Assembly: GCF_900589395.1 (NCBI RefSeq)
Contig: NZ_UUIS01000093.1
Coordinates: forward strand, 94,888-158,887
Reading direction: 5' to 3'
From: Pseudomonas viridiflava
GTDB taxonomy: Bacteria > Pseudomonadota > Gammaproteobacteria > Pseudomonadales > Pseudomonadaceae
Length of the DNA stretch: 64,000 bases
The notes below the pieces were generated by a model. It searched no databases, was not told where the DNA came from, and saw nothing but the letters and a program-made list of their open reading frames with translations. The translations under genes were made by a program, and so were the position numbers. This document shows, one piece after another, positions 45,926 through 54,668 of the stretch. Every line of letters begins with the position of its first letter. Position 1 is the stretch's first letter.

Positions 45926-47398
45926 ATGAACCGTGAAGAATTCCTGCGTTTGGCCGCTGAAGGCTATAACCGCATCCCGCTGGCCATCGATACCCTGGCC
46001 GACTTCGATACGCCGCTGTCGATCTACCTGAAGCTGGCCGACCAGCCCAACTCCTATCTGCTGGAGTCGGTGCAGGGCGGCGAGAAATGGGGCCGTTATT
46101 CGATCATCGGCCTGCCGTGCCGCACCGTGTTGCGTGTGCATGGCTACCAGGTCAGCGTGACGTGCGATGGCATCGAGACCGAACGCCTGCAGGTCGAAGA
46201 CCCGCTGGCGTTCGTCGAAACCTTCAAGGCCCGCTACAACGTGCCTACCCTGCCGGGGCTGCCGCGCTTCAACGGGGGGCTGGTGGGTTATTTCGGCTAT
46301 GACTGCGTGCGCTATGTCGAGAAACGCCTGGCCAATTGCCCCAACCCTGACCCGCTGGGCGTGCCGGACATCCTGCTGATGGTGTCGGACGCGGTGGTGG
46401 TGTTCGATAACCTGGCGGGCAAGATGCACGCCATCGTGCTGGCCGACCCGGCGCAGCCACAGGCCTACGAGCAGGGCCTGGCGCAGCTCGACGAACTGAT
46501 GGACAAGCTGCGCCAGCCACTCACGCCGCGCCGCGGCCTGGACCTGACGCGGCCGCCGGCCGGCGAGCCGGCGTTTCGTTCCAGCTTTACCCAGAGTGAC
46601 TACGAACGCGCGGTGGACACCGTCAAGCAGTACATCCTGGCCGGTGATGTGATGCAGGTGGTGCCGTCGCAACGGATGTCCATCGACTTCAAGGCCGCGC
46701 CCATCGACCTGTACCGCGCGCTGCGTTGTTTCAACCCGACGCCGTACATGTATTTCTTCAATTTCGGCGACTTCCATGTGGTCGGCAGTTCGCCGGAGGT
46801 GCTGGTGCGTGTCGAGGATAACCTGGTCACCGTTCGTCCCATCGCCGGCACCCGCCCACGCGGGGCGACCGAAGAAGCCGACCGGGCGCTGGAAGAAGAT
46901 CTGCTGTCCGATGACAAGGAAATCGCCGAGCACCTGATGCTCATCGACCTGGGCCGCAACGACACCGGCCGGGTGTCGGAAATCGGCTCGGTGAAGCTGA
47001 CCGAGAAGATGGTCATCGAGCGTTATTCCAATGTCATGCACATCGTCTCCAACGTCACCGGTCAGTTGAAAAGCGGGCTGACCGCCATGGACGCGCTGCG
47101 CGCAATCCTGCCGGCCGGCACCTTGTCGGGTGCGCCGAAGATTCGTGCCATGGAAATCATCGACGAGCTGGAGCCGGTCAAGCGCGGCGTCTATGGCGGC
47201 GCGGTGGGTTACATGGCCTGGAACGGCAACATGGACACCGCCATTGCCATCCGCACGGCGGTGATCAAGGACGGCGAGCTGCATGTGCAGGCCGGTGGTG
47301 GCATCGTCGCCGACTCGGTGTCGGCGCTGGAGTGGGAAGAAACCATCAACAAGCGCCGTGCCATGTTCCGTGCCGTGGCGCTGGCCGAGCAGTCATAA
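45926..47398 (+). CDS. trpE: Anthranilate synthase component I
   Basis: TrpE makes anthranilate from chorismate using ammonia from TrpG. The 490-residue product has the tryptophan feedback-binding LLESVQGGEKWGRYS motif near residue 50, then the chorismate-binding domain with FYFFNFGDFHVVGSSPE-type, PIAGTRPRG, the metal-binding Glu cluster ADRALEEDLLSDDKEIAEHLMLIDLGRND and LPAGTLSGAPK. It is separate from trpGDC, as usual in Pseudomonas. A tandem repeat array follows. Confidence 0.98.
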   Translation: MNREEFLRLAAEGYNRIPLAIDTLADFDTPLSIYLKLADQPNSYLLESVQGGEKWGRYSIIGLPCRTVLRVHGYQVSVTCDGIETERLQVEDPLAFVETFKARYNVPTLPGLPRFNGGLVGYFGYDCVRYVEKRLANCPNPDPLGVPDILLMVSDAVVVFDNLAGKMHAIVLADPAQPQAYEQGLAQLDELMDKLRQPLTPRRGLDLTRPPAGEPAFRSSFTQSDYERAVDTVKQYILAGDVMQVVPSQRMSIDFKAAPIDLYRALRCFNPTPYMYFFNFGDFHVVGSSPEVLVRVEDNLVTVRPIAGTRPRGATEEADRALEEDLLSDDKEIAEHLMLIDLGRNDTGRVSEIGSVKLTEKMVIERYSNVMHIVSNVTGQLKSGLTAMDALRAILPAGTLSGAPKIRAMEIIDELEPVKRGVYGGAVGYMAWNGNMDTAIAIRTAVIKDGELHVQAGGGIVADSVSALEWEETINKRRAMFRAVALAEQS

Positions 47399-47411
47399 GC
47401 AGACGCCGGCT

Positions 47412-47708
47412 GTAGGAGCCCGCTTGCCGGCGACCGGCTGCGTTAGCAGTCGTAAATTTTCAGCGTTTCATAGATCCCTGATGGGGTTAGCCGTCGTAAA
47501 TTTTCAGCGTTTCATAGATCCCTGATGGGGTTAGCAGTCGTAAATTTTCAGCGTTTCATAGATCCCTGATGGGGTTAGCCGTCGTAAATTTTCAGCGTTT
47601 CATAGATCCCTGATGGGTTAGCAGGCGTAAATTTGTGGCGTTTCGCAGATTTTGCGAGCGCTTCGCACTCGGTCGTCCGAGTGCGGCCCAGGCCAATCGC
47701 GCGCCTAC
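47412..47708. repeat. Composite REP-pair element G, expanded
   Basis: Outer arm GTAGGAGCCCGCTTGCCGG and a decayed right arm ending GCGCGCCTAC. Between them are the usual GCTGCGTTAGCAGTCGTAAA start and GAGCGCTTCGCACTCGGTCG end, with several tandem 44-bp core units rather than one. Confidence 0.8.
47442..47659. repeat. 44-bp tandem array, four near-identical units plus a diverged fifth
   Basis: Units beginning GTTAGCAGTCGTAAATTTTC start at 47442, 47486, 47530 and 47574 (period 44), and end CATAGATCCCTGATGGG. The first and third carry GCAG and the second and fourth GCCG. A fifth unit from 47617 reads GTTAGCAGGCGTAAATTTGT and is diverged. No spacers separate them. Confidence 0.9.
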
Positions 47709-47735
47709 TGAGATGTACCGGTACCTACGACGCCA

Positions 47736-49676
47736 TCAAAAGTCCAGGCTCACACCGACGTTGACCCCTTGCTGGGTCAACGCGTCGTTCTTGCGCCAGG
47801 TGTAGCCGGCGCGCAGGTTCAGGTCACGGGTCAGTTGCTGGCTCAGGCCGAGGCTGGCGCGGTTGAGGTTGCGCTGCGGGGCATAACCTTGCAGCTCGAA
47901 GTCGAGCAACGGCACGCTGTTGAGCGACAGGCGCAATTGTTGCGTGTCGGTCTCGAACTCGCGCTCATGGGCAAGCTCACCAAACACCTGGGTGGCCGGG
48001 GCGATCTGCCATTTGCCGAGCACACCGGCGCCCAGTCGACGCGAGGTACGTTCCTGATCATCGAAGCCCAGCGCGGTCGACGCCTCGCCGCGTTCGCGGT
48101 AGCCATCCACGGTCACCCGGGCATAGTCGGCGCTGATGAACGGTGACAGGTTCCATGCGCGATTGCCCCCGGCCAGGTCGTAGCCGATGCGCGCGCTGAA
48201 TGCCCACAGATGGCCGTCGGTATCACCTTTTTCCTGGCCCTGGCTGGCGCCCAGTGCGAACTGGCGTTCGGCCTTGGCGTAGTCCAGCTGCCCGGCAGAC
48301 GCGCTCAGGTCGCCCCATGTGCGGTTGCCCTGGTACTGCAGGAAGGCGCTGGCGATGTAGCTGTCGAGCCGGTAGTGCGAATCGTGCTGGCCGGCGTCCA
48401 GCCGTTGTCGATAGGCGCCGGCAACCAGGCCGGTGCGCCAGTGCTCGGCAAGGCGGTAGCTGCCGCCCAGGGTCAGGTTGTAGCCTTGCCCATCGGCGTT
48501 GGCGCCGCTGCGTTGTGCGTCGATGTCAAGGTGCTGGCCGCTGGCATTGAGGAGGCTGCGCCATTGCCCGACGGCTTGCCAGGCGCCGAGGTCGGCAAGC
48601 CATTGCGTGCGCAACTCGTCTTGCTGGGCGCGCAGGGTGGTGTGGGCCATTTCCGGCAGCAGCGTCAGTTCCCAGGGCGCGGCCAGCAATGAGTAGGCGT
48701 AATCGGCCAGCAGGCGCTGGGCAGCTGTGGTCGGGTGTACACGATCGTTGAAGAACAGCCGGTCAGGGTCGGGACTCGTACCGTTGATGCCGTAGACCGG
48801 GTTGGCCACACAACCGTCGCCGCTGAAGCAGGTGCCGATGAGGCTGGTATCGGTTGCAAAGCCGAAGCGGGTCGGATCGTTCACGGCTTCGTTGATCAGC
48901 AAGGGAATGTTCAGGGGGATGATGTGTGCATCGATCAGCGTCAGACGCTCAACCAGTGCGGCGTTGAATGCCGCACTCAGGCCCGAGACCGCCGGTTGCA
49001 GCGGGCTGTTACTGAAGGCCGGTGTATTGCCGATGTCCGGTAGCAGCCAGACCACGATATAGCGCGCTCCGGCCTGTTGCAGTGCCTGTGCACTGTCGGC
49101 CAGGCGTCCGGCGGCCTGCCGGGCCTCACCGGGACTCGACACCCGTCCTTGCAGGAAGTCATTGCCGCCGCCGGACAGGTAGTACAGCGCATTCGGGTCG
49201 GCGCGCAAGCCGTTGCCGGGCAGGTAGCCAGGACGGCTGCGCAGGACGGTGCCGGAGTCTGGCAGTGTCACCTGTGATTGTGCGGTGATCGACTCGAGGA
49301 TCTGGTCGGTACGGTAACCGCCGACGGCCCAGTTATTACCGTCTGCCTGACCCAGTGCGGCATTGATCGGTGAGGTTGATGCCCCCAGGTCTGTCGGTGC
49401 TACACCCAATTGCTGGCCCAGCAGCGTTGAAGAAGTCAGACCACTCGATTCGCCGCTCCCAGGGCGATACGTGGGGCCGGTGCGGTTGGTAAAGCGCAAG
49501 GAGGCCCCTTGCGGGCCGGCCAGGTCAGGGAACTGGCCGGCGTCCAGCAGACTGTCGCCGAATACGAACAGGGTCGAGTAGGGCGCCGCCGTGGCCAGGG
49601 GCGATACGCACGCCAGGGAAAGCAGTCCGGCAGTAAAGGGCTTGCGCAGGCGTGTAAGCGAGGTTTTGTTGGGCAT
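47736..49676 (-). CDS. estP: GDSL-family autotransporter esterase, EstA/EstP type
   Basis: A 646-residue outer-membrane esterase. A signal peptide (to about residue 30, CVSPLATAA) precedes the GDSL hydrolase passenger: nucleophile Ser in FVFGDSLLDAGQF, a GGND motif (SGGGNDFLQ) and the catalytic Asp-His pair in DRVHPT. The C-terminal 270 residues form an autotransporter beta-barrel ending in Phe. P. putida EstP and P. aeruginosa EstA are this type; EstA supports rhamnolipid production and motility. It is encoded against the trp genes. Confidence 0.93.
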   Translation of the reverse strand: MPNKTSLTRLRKPFTAGLLSLACVSPLATAAPYSTLFVFGDSLLDAGQFPDLAGPQGASLRFTNRTGPTYRPGSGESSGLTSSTLLGQQLGVAPTDLGASTSPINAALGQADGNNWAVGGYRTDQILESITAQSQVTLPDSGTVLRSRPGYLPGNGLRADPNALYYLSGGGNDFLQGRVSSPGEARQAAGRLADSAQALQQAGARYIVVWLLPDIGNTPAFSNSPLQPAVSGLSAAFNAALVERLTLIDAHIIPLNIPLLINEAVNDPTRFGFATDTSLIGTCFSGDGCVANPVYGINGTSPDPDRLFFNDRVHPTTAAQRLLADYAYSLLAAPWELTLLPEMAHTTLRAQQDELRTQWLADLGAWQAVGQWRSLLNASGQHLDIDAQRSGANADGQGYNLTLGGSYRLAEHWRTGLVAGAYRQRLDAGQHDSHYRLDSYIASAFLQYQGNRTWGDLSASAGQLDYAKAERQFALGASQGQEKGDTDGHLWAFSARIGYDLAGGNRAWNLSPFISADYARVTVDGYRERGEASTALGFDDQERTSRRLGAGVLGKWQIAPATQVFGELAHEREFETDTQQLRLSLNSVPLLDFELQGYAPQRNLNRASLGLSQQLTRDLNLRAGYTWRKNDALTQQGVNVGVSLDF

Positions 49677-49906
49677 GTGCGGGACTCTGTATTGTTATCC
49701 CCATGACCCTAGCAAGCCTGTCGCGGTGCGCCAGTGATCAAGGCGCTTTGTGTCGTGTGTGACCCCTGCCTGTCTGTTTTTTGTGAGCTGATGCGTTTTA
49801 ACGGTCGGTTTCTGATCGGATATTGCGTCGGTTTTATCGCGTACAATCATTGCGCCGTTCAACCCGGTACGCTAATGTCCCGAAACGTTCAGATGAGACT
49901 CCCTCC
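49677..49906 (+). promoter_or_regulatory. Divergent spacer with the probable trpGDC promoter
   Basis: This separates the esterase gene from the trp leader. A -10-like TACAAT lies near 49843 after the AT-rich TTTTAACGG and GGTTTTATCG stretches; the -35 box is not clear. No gene. Confidence 0.4.
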
Positions 49907-49975
49907 GTGACAATTGTCAGCAAACTCTTGATGCGCGTTATCAAGGCTCACGCCCGTTGGCGTTGGCGCGCCTGA
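49907..49975 (+). CDS. trpL: trpGDC leader peptide
   Basis: A 22-codon frame from GTG 49907, or 14 codons from ATG 49931, ends RVIKAHARWRWRA and stops. The W-R-W codons just before the stop are the same as at the end of gph, and the two 22-codon stretches align throughout, so they are clearly duplicates. It sits 157 bases upstream of trpG and gives the ribosome-stalling signal for attenuation, reported for trpGDC in P. putida. Confidence 0.75.
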   Translation: MTIVSKLLMRVIKAHARWRWRA

Positions 49976-49987
49976 CTCTTTCTCCTG

Positions 49988-50000
49988 CCGGCCTTGCCGG
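49988..50000 (+). terminator. Hairpin after the trpGDC leader
   Basis: CCGGC-CTT-GCCGG is a 5-bp stem 12 bases after the leader stop. No U tract follows directly, so it may be an intermediate of the attenuation fold rather than the terminator. The remaining bases to trpG hold no gene. Confidence 0.3.
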
Positions 50001-50132
50001 TCTCGTAACGATGTACCCCGCTTGTTGCTGCCATTCCCAACCGGATGCCCTCGTTGCCCGGTGGCGGGAGAATGGTGAGCGCCAGAATCGCGTGGGACCC
50101 TATTCAAAGTCAGCGATTCAAGAGGTGAGCCC

Positions 50133-50747
50133 ATGTTGCTGATGATCGATAACTATGACTCTTTTACCTATAACGTCGTGCAGTACCTGGGTGAGCTGGG
50201 TGCCGACGTCAAGGTGATCCGCAACGACGAATTGACCCTTGCCGAAATCGAAGCGCTCGCGCCCGAGCGCATCGTGGTGTCACCAGGCCCGTGCACCCCT
50301 AACGAAGCGGGTGTATCGCTGGAAGTGATCCGCCACTTTGCCGGCAAGCTGCCGATTCTGGGCGTCTGCCTGGGGCATCAGTCAATCGGCCAGGCCTTTG
50401 GCGGCGATGTCGTTCGCGCCCGGCAGGTGATGCATGGCAAGACCAGCCCGGTGACCCATGAAGACCAGGGCGTGTTCGCCGACCTGAACCAGCCTTTGGT
50501 GGTGACCCGTTATCACTCGCTGGTGGTCAAGCGCGAAACCTTGCCCGACTGCCTGGAAGTCACTGCCTGGACCACGCATGCCGATGGCTCGGTGGATGAA
50601 ATCATGGGCCTGCGCCACAAGACGCTGAACATCGAGGGGGTGCAGTTTCATCCCGAGTCGATCCTGACCGAGCAAGGTCACGAGCTGTTCGCCAACTTCC
50701 TCAAACAGACCGGCGGCACGCGTCAGGTACAAGGACTCTCTGCATGA
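50133..50747 (+). CDS. trpG: Anthranilate synthase component II (glutamine amidotransferase)
   Basis: A 204-residue class I amidotransferase that gives ammonia to TrpE. It begins MLLMIDNYDSFTYNVVQYLGELG, with VVSPGPCTPNEAG, the catalytic Cys in LGVCLGHQSIGQ, and the His-Glu pair in GVQFHPESILT. GAGGTGAG precedes the ATG. It overlaps trpD by four bases (ATGA). Confidence 0.97.
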   Translation: MLLMIDNYDSFTYNVVQYLGELGADVKVIRNDELTLAEIEALAPERIVVSPGPCTPNEAGVSLEVIRHFAGKLPILGVCLGHQSIGQAFGGDVVRARQVMHGKTSPVTHEDQGVFADLNQPLVVTRYHSLVVKRETLPDCLEVTAWTTHADGSVDEIMGLRHKTLNIEGVQFHPESILTEQGHELFANFLKQTGGTRQVQGLSA

Positions 50748-51805
50748 ACACCCCCATTACGATCAAGGCTGCCCTGGACCGGGTGGTCAATCATCTGGAC
50801 TTGAGCACCGAAGAGATGAGCCAGGTCATGCGCGACATCATGACTGGCCAGTGCAGCGAGGCACAGATCGGCGCGTTCATGATGGGCATGCGCATGAAAA
50901 GCGAAAGCATCGATGAAATCGTCGGTGCGGTGTCGGTGATGCGTGAGCTGGCCGGCCGGGTCGAGTTGCAGACGCTGGACCGGGTGGTCGACATCGTCGG
51001 CACCGGCGGCGATGGCGCCAATATCTTCAACGTCTCCACAGCTGCCTCGCTGGTGATTTCGGCGGCCGGCTGCACGGTGGCCAAGCATGGCAACCGGGCG
51101 GTATCGGGCAAGAGCGGCAGTGCCGACCTGCTTGAGGCCGCCGGTATCTACTTGAACCTGACGCCGGTGCAAGTGGCGCGCTGCATCGACAGCGTGGGCA
51201 TCGGCTTCATGTTCGCCCAGGTGCATCACGGCGCCATGAAATACGCCGCCGCGCCGCGCCGCGACCTGGGCTTGCGCACCCTGTTCAACATGCTGGGTCC
51301 ATTGACCAACCCGGCCGGTGTCCGTCATCAGGTGGTGGGTGTGTTCAGCCAGGCCTTGTGCCGTCCCCTGGCCGAGGTGCTGCAGCGCCTGGGCAGCCAG
51401 CATGTACTGGTCGTGCACTCTCAGGACGGCCTGGACGAATTCAGCCTGGCGGCCCCTACCTATGTGGCCGAGCTGTATAAAGGCGAGATCCGTGAATACT
51501 GGGTCCAGCCCGAAGACCTGGGGATGAAAAGCCAGAGCCTGTATGGCCTGGTGGTCGACAGCCCGCAGGCGTCGCTGACCCTGATTCGTGACGCACTGGG
51601 CAAGCGCAAGACCGAGAGCGGGCAAAAAGCCGCTGAAATGATTGTGCTCAATGCGGGTGCTGCGCTCTATGCTGCAGATTATGCCTCGAGCCTCAAGGAA
51701 GGCGTCGAGCTGGCGCACGATGCCTTGCACACCGGCCTGGCCCGGGAAAAGCTCGAAGAACTGGGCGCCTTTACCGCTGTATTCAAGCAGGAGAACGAAG
51801 GATGA
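50744..51805 (+). CDS. trpD: Anthranilate phosphoribosyltransferase
   Basis: TrpD joins anthranilate to PRPP. The 353-residue product shows the PRPP-binding VDIVGTGGDGANIFNVSTAAS, KHGNRAVSGKSGSADLLEA, the metal-binding area and RTLFNMLGPLTNPA. It overlaps trpG before and trpC after by four bases each, so all three are translationally coupled. Confidence 0.98.
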   Translation: MNTPITIKAALDRVVNHLDLSTEEMSQVMRDIMTGQCSEAQIGAFMMGMRMKSESIDEIVGAVSVMRELAGRVELQTLDRVVDIVGTGGDGANIFNVSTAASLVISAAGCTVAKHGNRAVSGKSGSADLLEAAGIYLNLTPVQVARCIDSVGIGFMFAQVHHGAMKYAAAPRRDLGLRTLFNMLGPLTNPAGVRHQVVGVFSQALCRPLAEVLQRLGSQHVLVVHSQDGLDEFSLAAPTYVAELYKGEIREYWVQPEDLGMKSQSLYGLVVDSPQASLTLIRDALGKRKTESGQKAAEMIVLNAGAALYAADYASSLKEGVELAHDALHTGLAREKLEELGAFTAVFKQENEG

Positions 51806-52641
51806 GCGTGCCAACGGTTCTGGAAAAAATCCTGGCTCGCAAGGCCGAGGAAGTCGCCGCGCGTCGTGCCTTGGTAAGCCTGGGTGAACTGGAGCGCCAG
51901 GCCGCCCTGGCTGATGCTCCGCGTGGTTTTGCGACGGCGCTGCTTGAGCAGGTCAAGCGCAAGCAGCCGGCGGTCATCGCCGAGATCAAGAAGGCATCGC
52001 CCAGTAAAGGCGTGATCCGCGAACATTTCAATCCGGCCGAGATTGCCGTGAGCTACGCCAGCGGTGGAGCGACCTGCCTGTCGGTGCTGACCGATATCGA
52101 TTTTTTCCAGGGTGCCGATGCTTATCTGCAGCAGGCGCGAGCCGCCTGCACGCTGCCGGTGATCCGCAAGGATTTCATGATCGACCCTTATCAGGTCGTT
52201 GAAGCCCGTGCGTTGGGCGCCGACTGCATCCTGCTGATTGTCTCGGCACTGGACGATGGGCGCATGGCGGAGCTGGCGGCGACGGCCAGAGGCGTCGGTC
52301 TGGATGTGCTGGTCGAGGTGCATGATGGCGATGAGCTGGAACGCGCACTCAAGACCCTCGATACACCGCTGGTCGGGATCAACAACCGTAACCTGCACAC
52401 CTTCGAGGTCAGCCTTGAGACCACGCTGGATCTGCTGCCACGCATCCCGCGCGACCGGCTGGTAATCACCGAGAGCGGTATTCTCAACCGTGCCGATGTC
52501 GAGCTGATGGAGATCAGCGATGTCTATTCGTTCCTGGTCGGTGAGGCGTTCATGCGCGCCGAGCAGCCGGGGGCTGAATTGCAGCGTCTGTTCTTCCCCG
52601 AGCGCGGGGCATTGATCACCAGCGCGCCCGTCCTCGACTGA
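51802..52641 (+). CDS. trpC: Indole-3-glycerol phosphate synthase
   Basis: TrpC closes the indole ring of CdRP. The 279-residue TIM barrel starts MSVPTVLEKILARKAEEV, with the catalytic Lys and Glu in AEIKKASPSKGVIRE, the RKDFMIDPYQ motif, LVEVHDGDELERAL, GINNRNLHTFEV and VITESGI. It is a stand-alone enzyme, not fused to TrpF. Confidence 0.98.
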   Translation: MSVPTVLEKILARKAEEVAARRALVSLGELERQAALADAPRGFATALLEQVKRKQPAVIAEIKKASPSKGVIREHFNPAEIAVSYASGGATCLSVLTDIDFFQGADAYLQQARAACTLPVIRKDFMIDPYQVVEARALGADCILLIVSALDDGRMAELAATARGVGLDVLVEVHDGDELERALKTLDTPLVGINNRNLHTFEVSLETTLDLLPRIPRDRLVITESGILNRADVELMEISDVYSFLVGEAFMRAEQPGAELQRLFFPERGALITSAPVLD

Positions 52642-52649
52642 GGCTGCCA

Positions 52650-53348
52650 ATGCGTGCGCCTGTGATCGTCAGGACCGGTATCGAGCAAGGTTTGCAGGCC
52701 GAACAGGCATTGCTGGCCGCCGTATGTGCCGGTGAGGCCGAGCATGGATTGCTGTTCTGGCAGCCCGACGAGCAGGCGCTGGTGATGCCGCGGCGCATGA
52801 GCCGACTGGCCGGATTCGATCAGGCCGCTCAGGCGCTGGCCGAGAGTGGCTGGCCGGTGCTGTTGCGTGAAAGCGGCGGCGAGCCGGTGCCACAGTCGCC
52901 GGCCACGGTGAACATTACGCTGGTGTACGCCCAGCCGTCGGGCGACATGGACCGTGACCGGATCGAAACGGCCTATCGGCGCCTGTGCCAGCCGTTGCTC
53001 GATGTGCTGACCGCGCTGGGCTGTCACGCGTCGCTGGGGGAGGTGGACGGCGCCTTCTGTGACGGTCGCTACAACGTCAATCTTGACGGTCGCAAACTGG
53101 TCGGCACTGCACAACGCTGGCGCCAGGCACAAGGTGGCGCCCGGCCGGTGGTGCTGGCGCACGGTGCCTTGCTGCTGGACAACCAGCGTGAAGGTATGGT
53201 GGCAGCCGTCAATCGCTTCTATGCCTGTTGCGATCTGCCGTCGCGGGTGCGGGCGAGCAGCCACATCGCACTCAATGAAGTCCTTCCAGGACACGATGTA
53301 ACCGGGCGCCTGTTCCAGGTATATGAACAACTGCTGGCCGGACTCTGA
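52650..53348 (+). CDS. Lipoate-protein ligase-like protein
   Basis: A 232-residue protein of the biotin/lipoate A/B ligase fold: N-terminal EQALLAAVCAGEAEHGLLFWQPDEQALVMPRR, then GRYNVNLDGRKLVGTAQRW with the conserved Lys of the GRK..GTAQR motif. The RRxSGGGAVxH motif of true LplA is changed to RESGGEPVPQ, so the usual lipoyl-AMP loop is altered. It begins eight bases after trpC and may be in the trp transcript, but its substrate is unknown. It converges on the Crp-like gene with 7 bases between. Confidence 0.7.
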   Translation: MRAPVIVRTGIEQGLQAEQALLAAVCAGEAEHGLLFWQPDEQALVMPRRMSRLAGFDQAAQALAESGWPVLLRESGGEPVPQSPATVNITLVYAQPSGDMDRDRIETAYRRLCQPLLDVLTALGCHASLGEVDGAFCDGRYNVNLDGRKLVGTAQRWRQAQGGARPVVLAHGALLLDNQREGMVAAVNRFYACCDLPSRVRASSHIALNEVLPGHDVTGRLFQVYEQLLAGL

Positions 53349-53355
53349 GCCACCC

Positions 53356-54000
53356 TCAGCGGGTGCCGAATACCACCATCGTCTTGCCCTTGACGTTCAC
53401 CAGGTTCTGCTCTTCCAGCGACTTCAGCACCCGGCCGACCATTTCTCGCGAACAGCCGACGATACGCCCGATTTCCTGGCGCGTGATTTTGATCTGCATG
53501 CCATCAGGATGAGTCATGGCGTCGGGTTGCTTGCACAGGTCGAGCAGCGTGCGGGCCACGCGGCCGGTGACGTCGAGAAAGGCCAGGTCACCGACCTTGC
53601 GCGTGGTGTTGCGCAGCCGCTCGGCCATCTGCGTGCTCAGGGTGTAAAGAATGTCCGGTTCCTGGTGGCTAAGTTCACGAAACTTGTCGTAGGAAATTTC
53701 TGCAACTTCACACTCGGTCTTGCTGCGCACCCAGGCACTGCGCAGTGATTCCTGGCCAGGTGGTTCAAAAAGTCCAAGCTCACCAAAGAAATCGCCGCTG
53801 TTGAGGTAGGCGACGATCATCTCGCGGCCGTCGCTGTCCTCAATGGCAATGGTGACCGAACCCTTGATGATGAAGAACAGCGAGTGCGCCTTTTCGCCGG
53901 CGCAGATGATATTGCCGCGCACGGGATAGCGGCGACGCTGTGCGTGAATGAGAAGCTTGTCGATGCTCTTTGTTCTTGAAGTGAGGGCTATAGCGAACAT
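53356..54000 (-). CDS. crp: Crp/Vfr family cyclic nucleotide-binding regulator
   Basis: A 214-residue regulator with an N-terminal cyclic nucleotide-binding domain (FFIIKGSVTIAIEDSDGREMIVAYLNSGDFFGELGLFE, then RSAWVRSKTECEVAEISY) and a C-terminal winged helix with the recognition helix CSREMVGRVLKSLEEQNL. The GELGLF and R-S-A-W residues match the cAMP pocket. The ATG at 54000 gives the normal length; an in-frame codon at 54084 adds an unrelated 28-residue tail. P. aeruginosa Vfr controls virulence; P. putida Crp has a narrower role. It is divergent from osmC. Confidence 0.93.
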   Translation of the reverse strand: MFAIALTSRTKSIDKLLIHAQRRRYPVRGNIICAGEKAHSLFFIIKGSVTIAIEDSDGREMIVAYLNSGDFFGELGLFEPPGQESLRSAWVRSKTECEVAEISYDKFRELSHQEPDILYTLSTQMAERLRNTTRKVGDLAFLDVTGRVARTLLDLCKQPDAMTHPDGMQIKITRQEIGRIVGCSREMVGRVLKSLEEQNLVNVKGKTMVVFGTR

Positions 54001-54052
54001 GCGTGCATCCCGGAAGTGTCTTTCGCCAAATGGCTTGCCTAAGGTATCGGCT

Positions 54053-54081
54053 ATCGAACAGTTCTCGCCAGTATTTGACAA
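54053..54081 (-). promoter_or_regulatory. crp: Candidate crp promoter
   Basis: On the minus strand TTGTCA (54081-54076) and TTCGAT (54058-54053) are separated by 17 bases. The -10 box lies 52 bases upstream of the start codon. Confidence 0.45.
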
Positions 54082-54229
54082 CACTTTGCCGTTATTTAAG
54101 AAGTTTCCTACGTAAAGGCTTAAACAGCAGGTTCAATACACGGCCGGCTGCGTCCTGCATCGTGGCTTGCGCTGAAGCGGCAAGACCCCCTAATCTGGCG
54201 ACCCTTTTTTTCAGCAGTGGAGTCTGGCG

Positions 54230-54652
54230 ATGAAAGCACGCATTCAATGGGCTGGCGAAGCCATGTTCCTCGGCGAGTCAGGCAGCGGTCATGTCGTGGT
54301 CATGGACGGTCCGCCGGAGAGCGGTGGTCGCAATCTGGGCGTGCGGCCGATGGAGATGGTGCTGATCGGCCTGGGCGGCTGCAGCAATTTCGATGTGGTG
54401 AGCATTCTCAAGAAGTCGCGTCAGCCGGTCGAAAGCTGCGAGGCGTTTCTGGAGGCCGAGCGCGCCACCGAGGACCCCAAGGTGTTTACCCGTATTCACC
54501 TGCACTTCGTGGTCAAGGGACGAGGGCTCAAGGAAGCGCAGGTCAAGCGCGCCATCGAGCTGTCGGCCGAGAAGTACTGCTCGGCGTCGATCATGCTCGG
54601 CAACGCCGGGGTGAAGATCACCCACGATTACGAGATCATCGAGCTGGGTTGA
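54230..54652 (+). CDS. OsmC family protein
   Basis: A 140-residue OsmC/Ohr-fold protein, a class that includes thiol peroxidases. It has the first redox Cys in MVLIGLGGCSNFDVVSILKKSRQPV and the second in SAEKYCSASIMLGNAGVKITHDYEI. The YhfA-like subgroup is the best match, whose role is unclear. The start MKARIQWAGEAMFLG follows a GGAG. It ends at a terminator shared with coq7. Confidence 0.9.
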   Translation: MKARIQWAGEAMFLGESGSGHVVVMDGPPESGGRNLGVRPMEMVLIGLGGCSNFDVVSILKKSRQPVESCEAFLEAERATEDPKVFTRIHLHFVVKGRGLKEAQVKRAIELSAEKYCSASIMLGNAGVKITHDYEIIELG

Positions 54653-54668
54653 CAGGTTGCGGGTCAGC

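Larger units (their letters stand above)
47399..47735. other. Gap between trpE and the esterase gene
   Basis: This is nearly all one expanded composite REP element (47412-47708). Nothing coding is visible. Confidence 0.7.

Noticed and set aside
47442..47659. CRISPR-like array
   Set aside because: The 44-bp units are contiguous, without unique spacers, lie inside a REP-pair element, and no cas genes are present.
49889..50134. 81-codon minus-strand frame opposite the trp leader
   Set aside because: It has no protein similarity and lies over a well-explained attenuation region.
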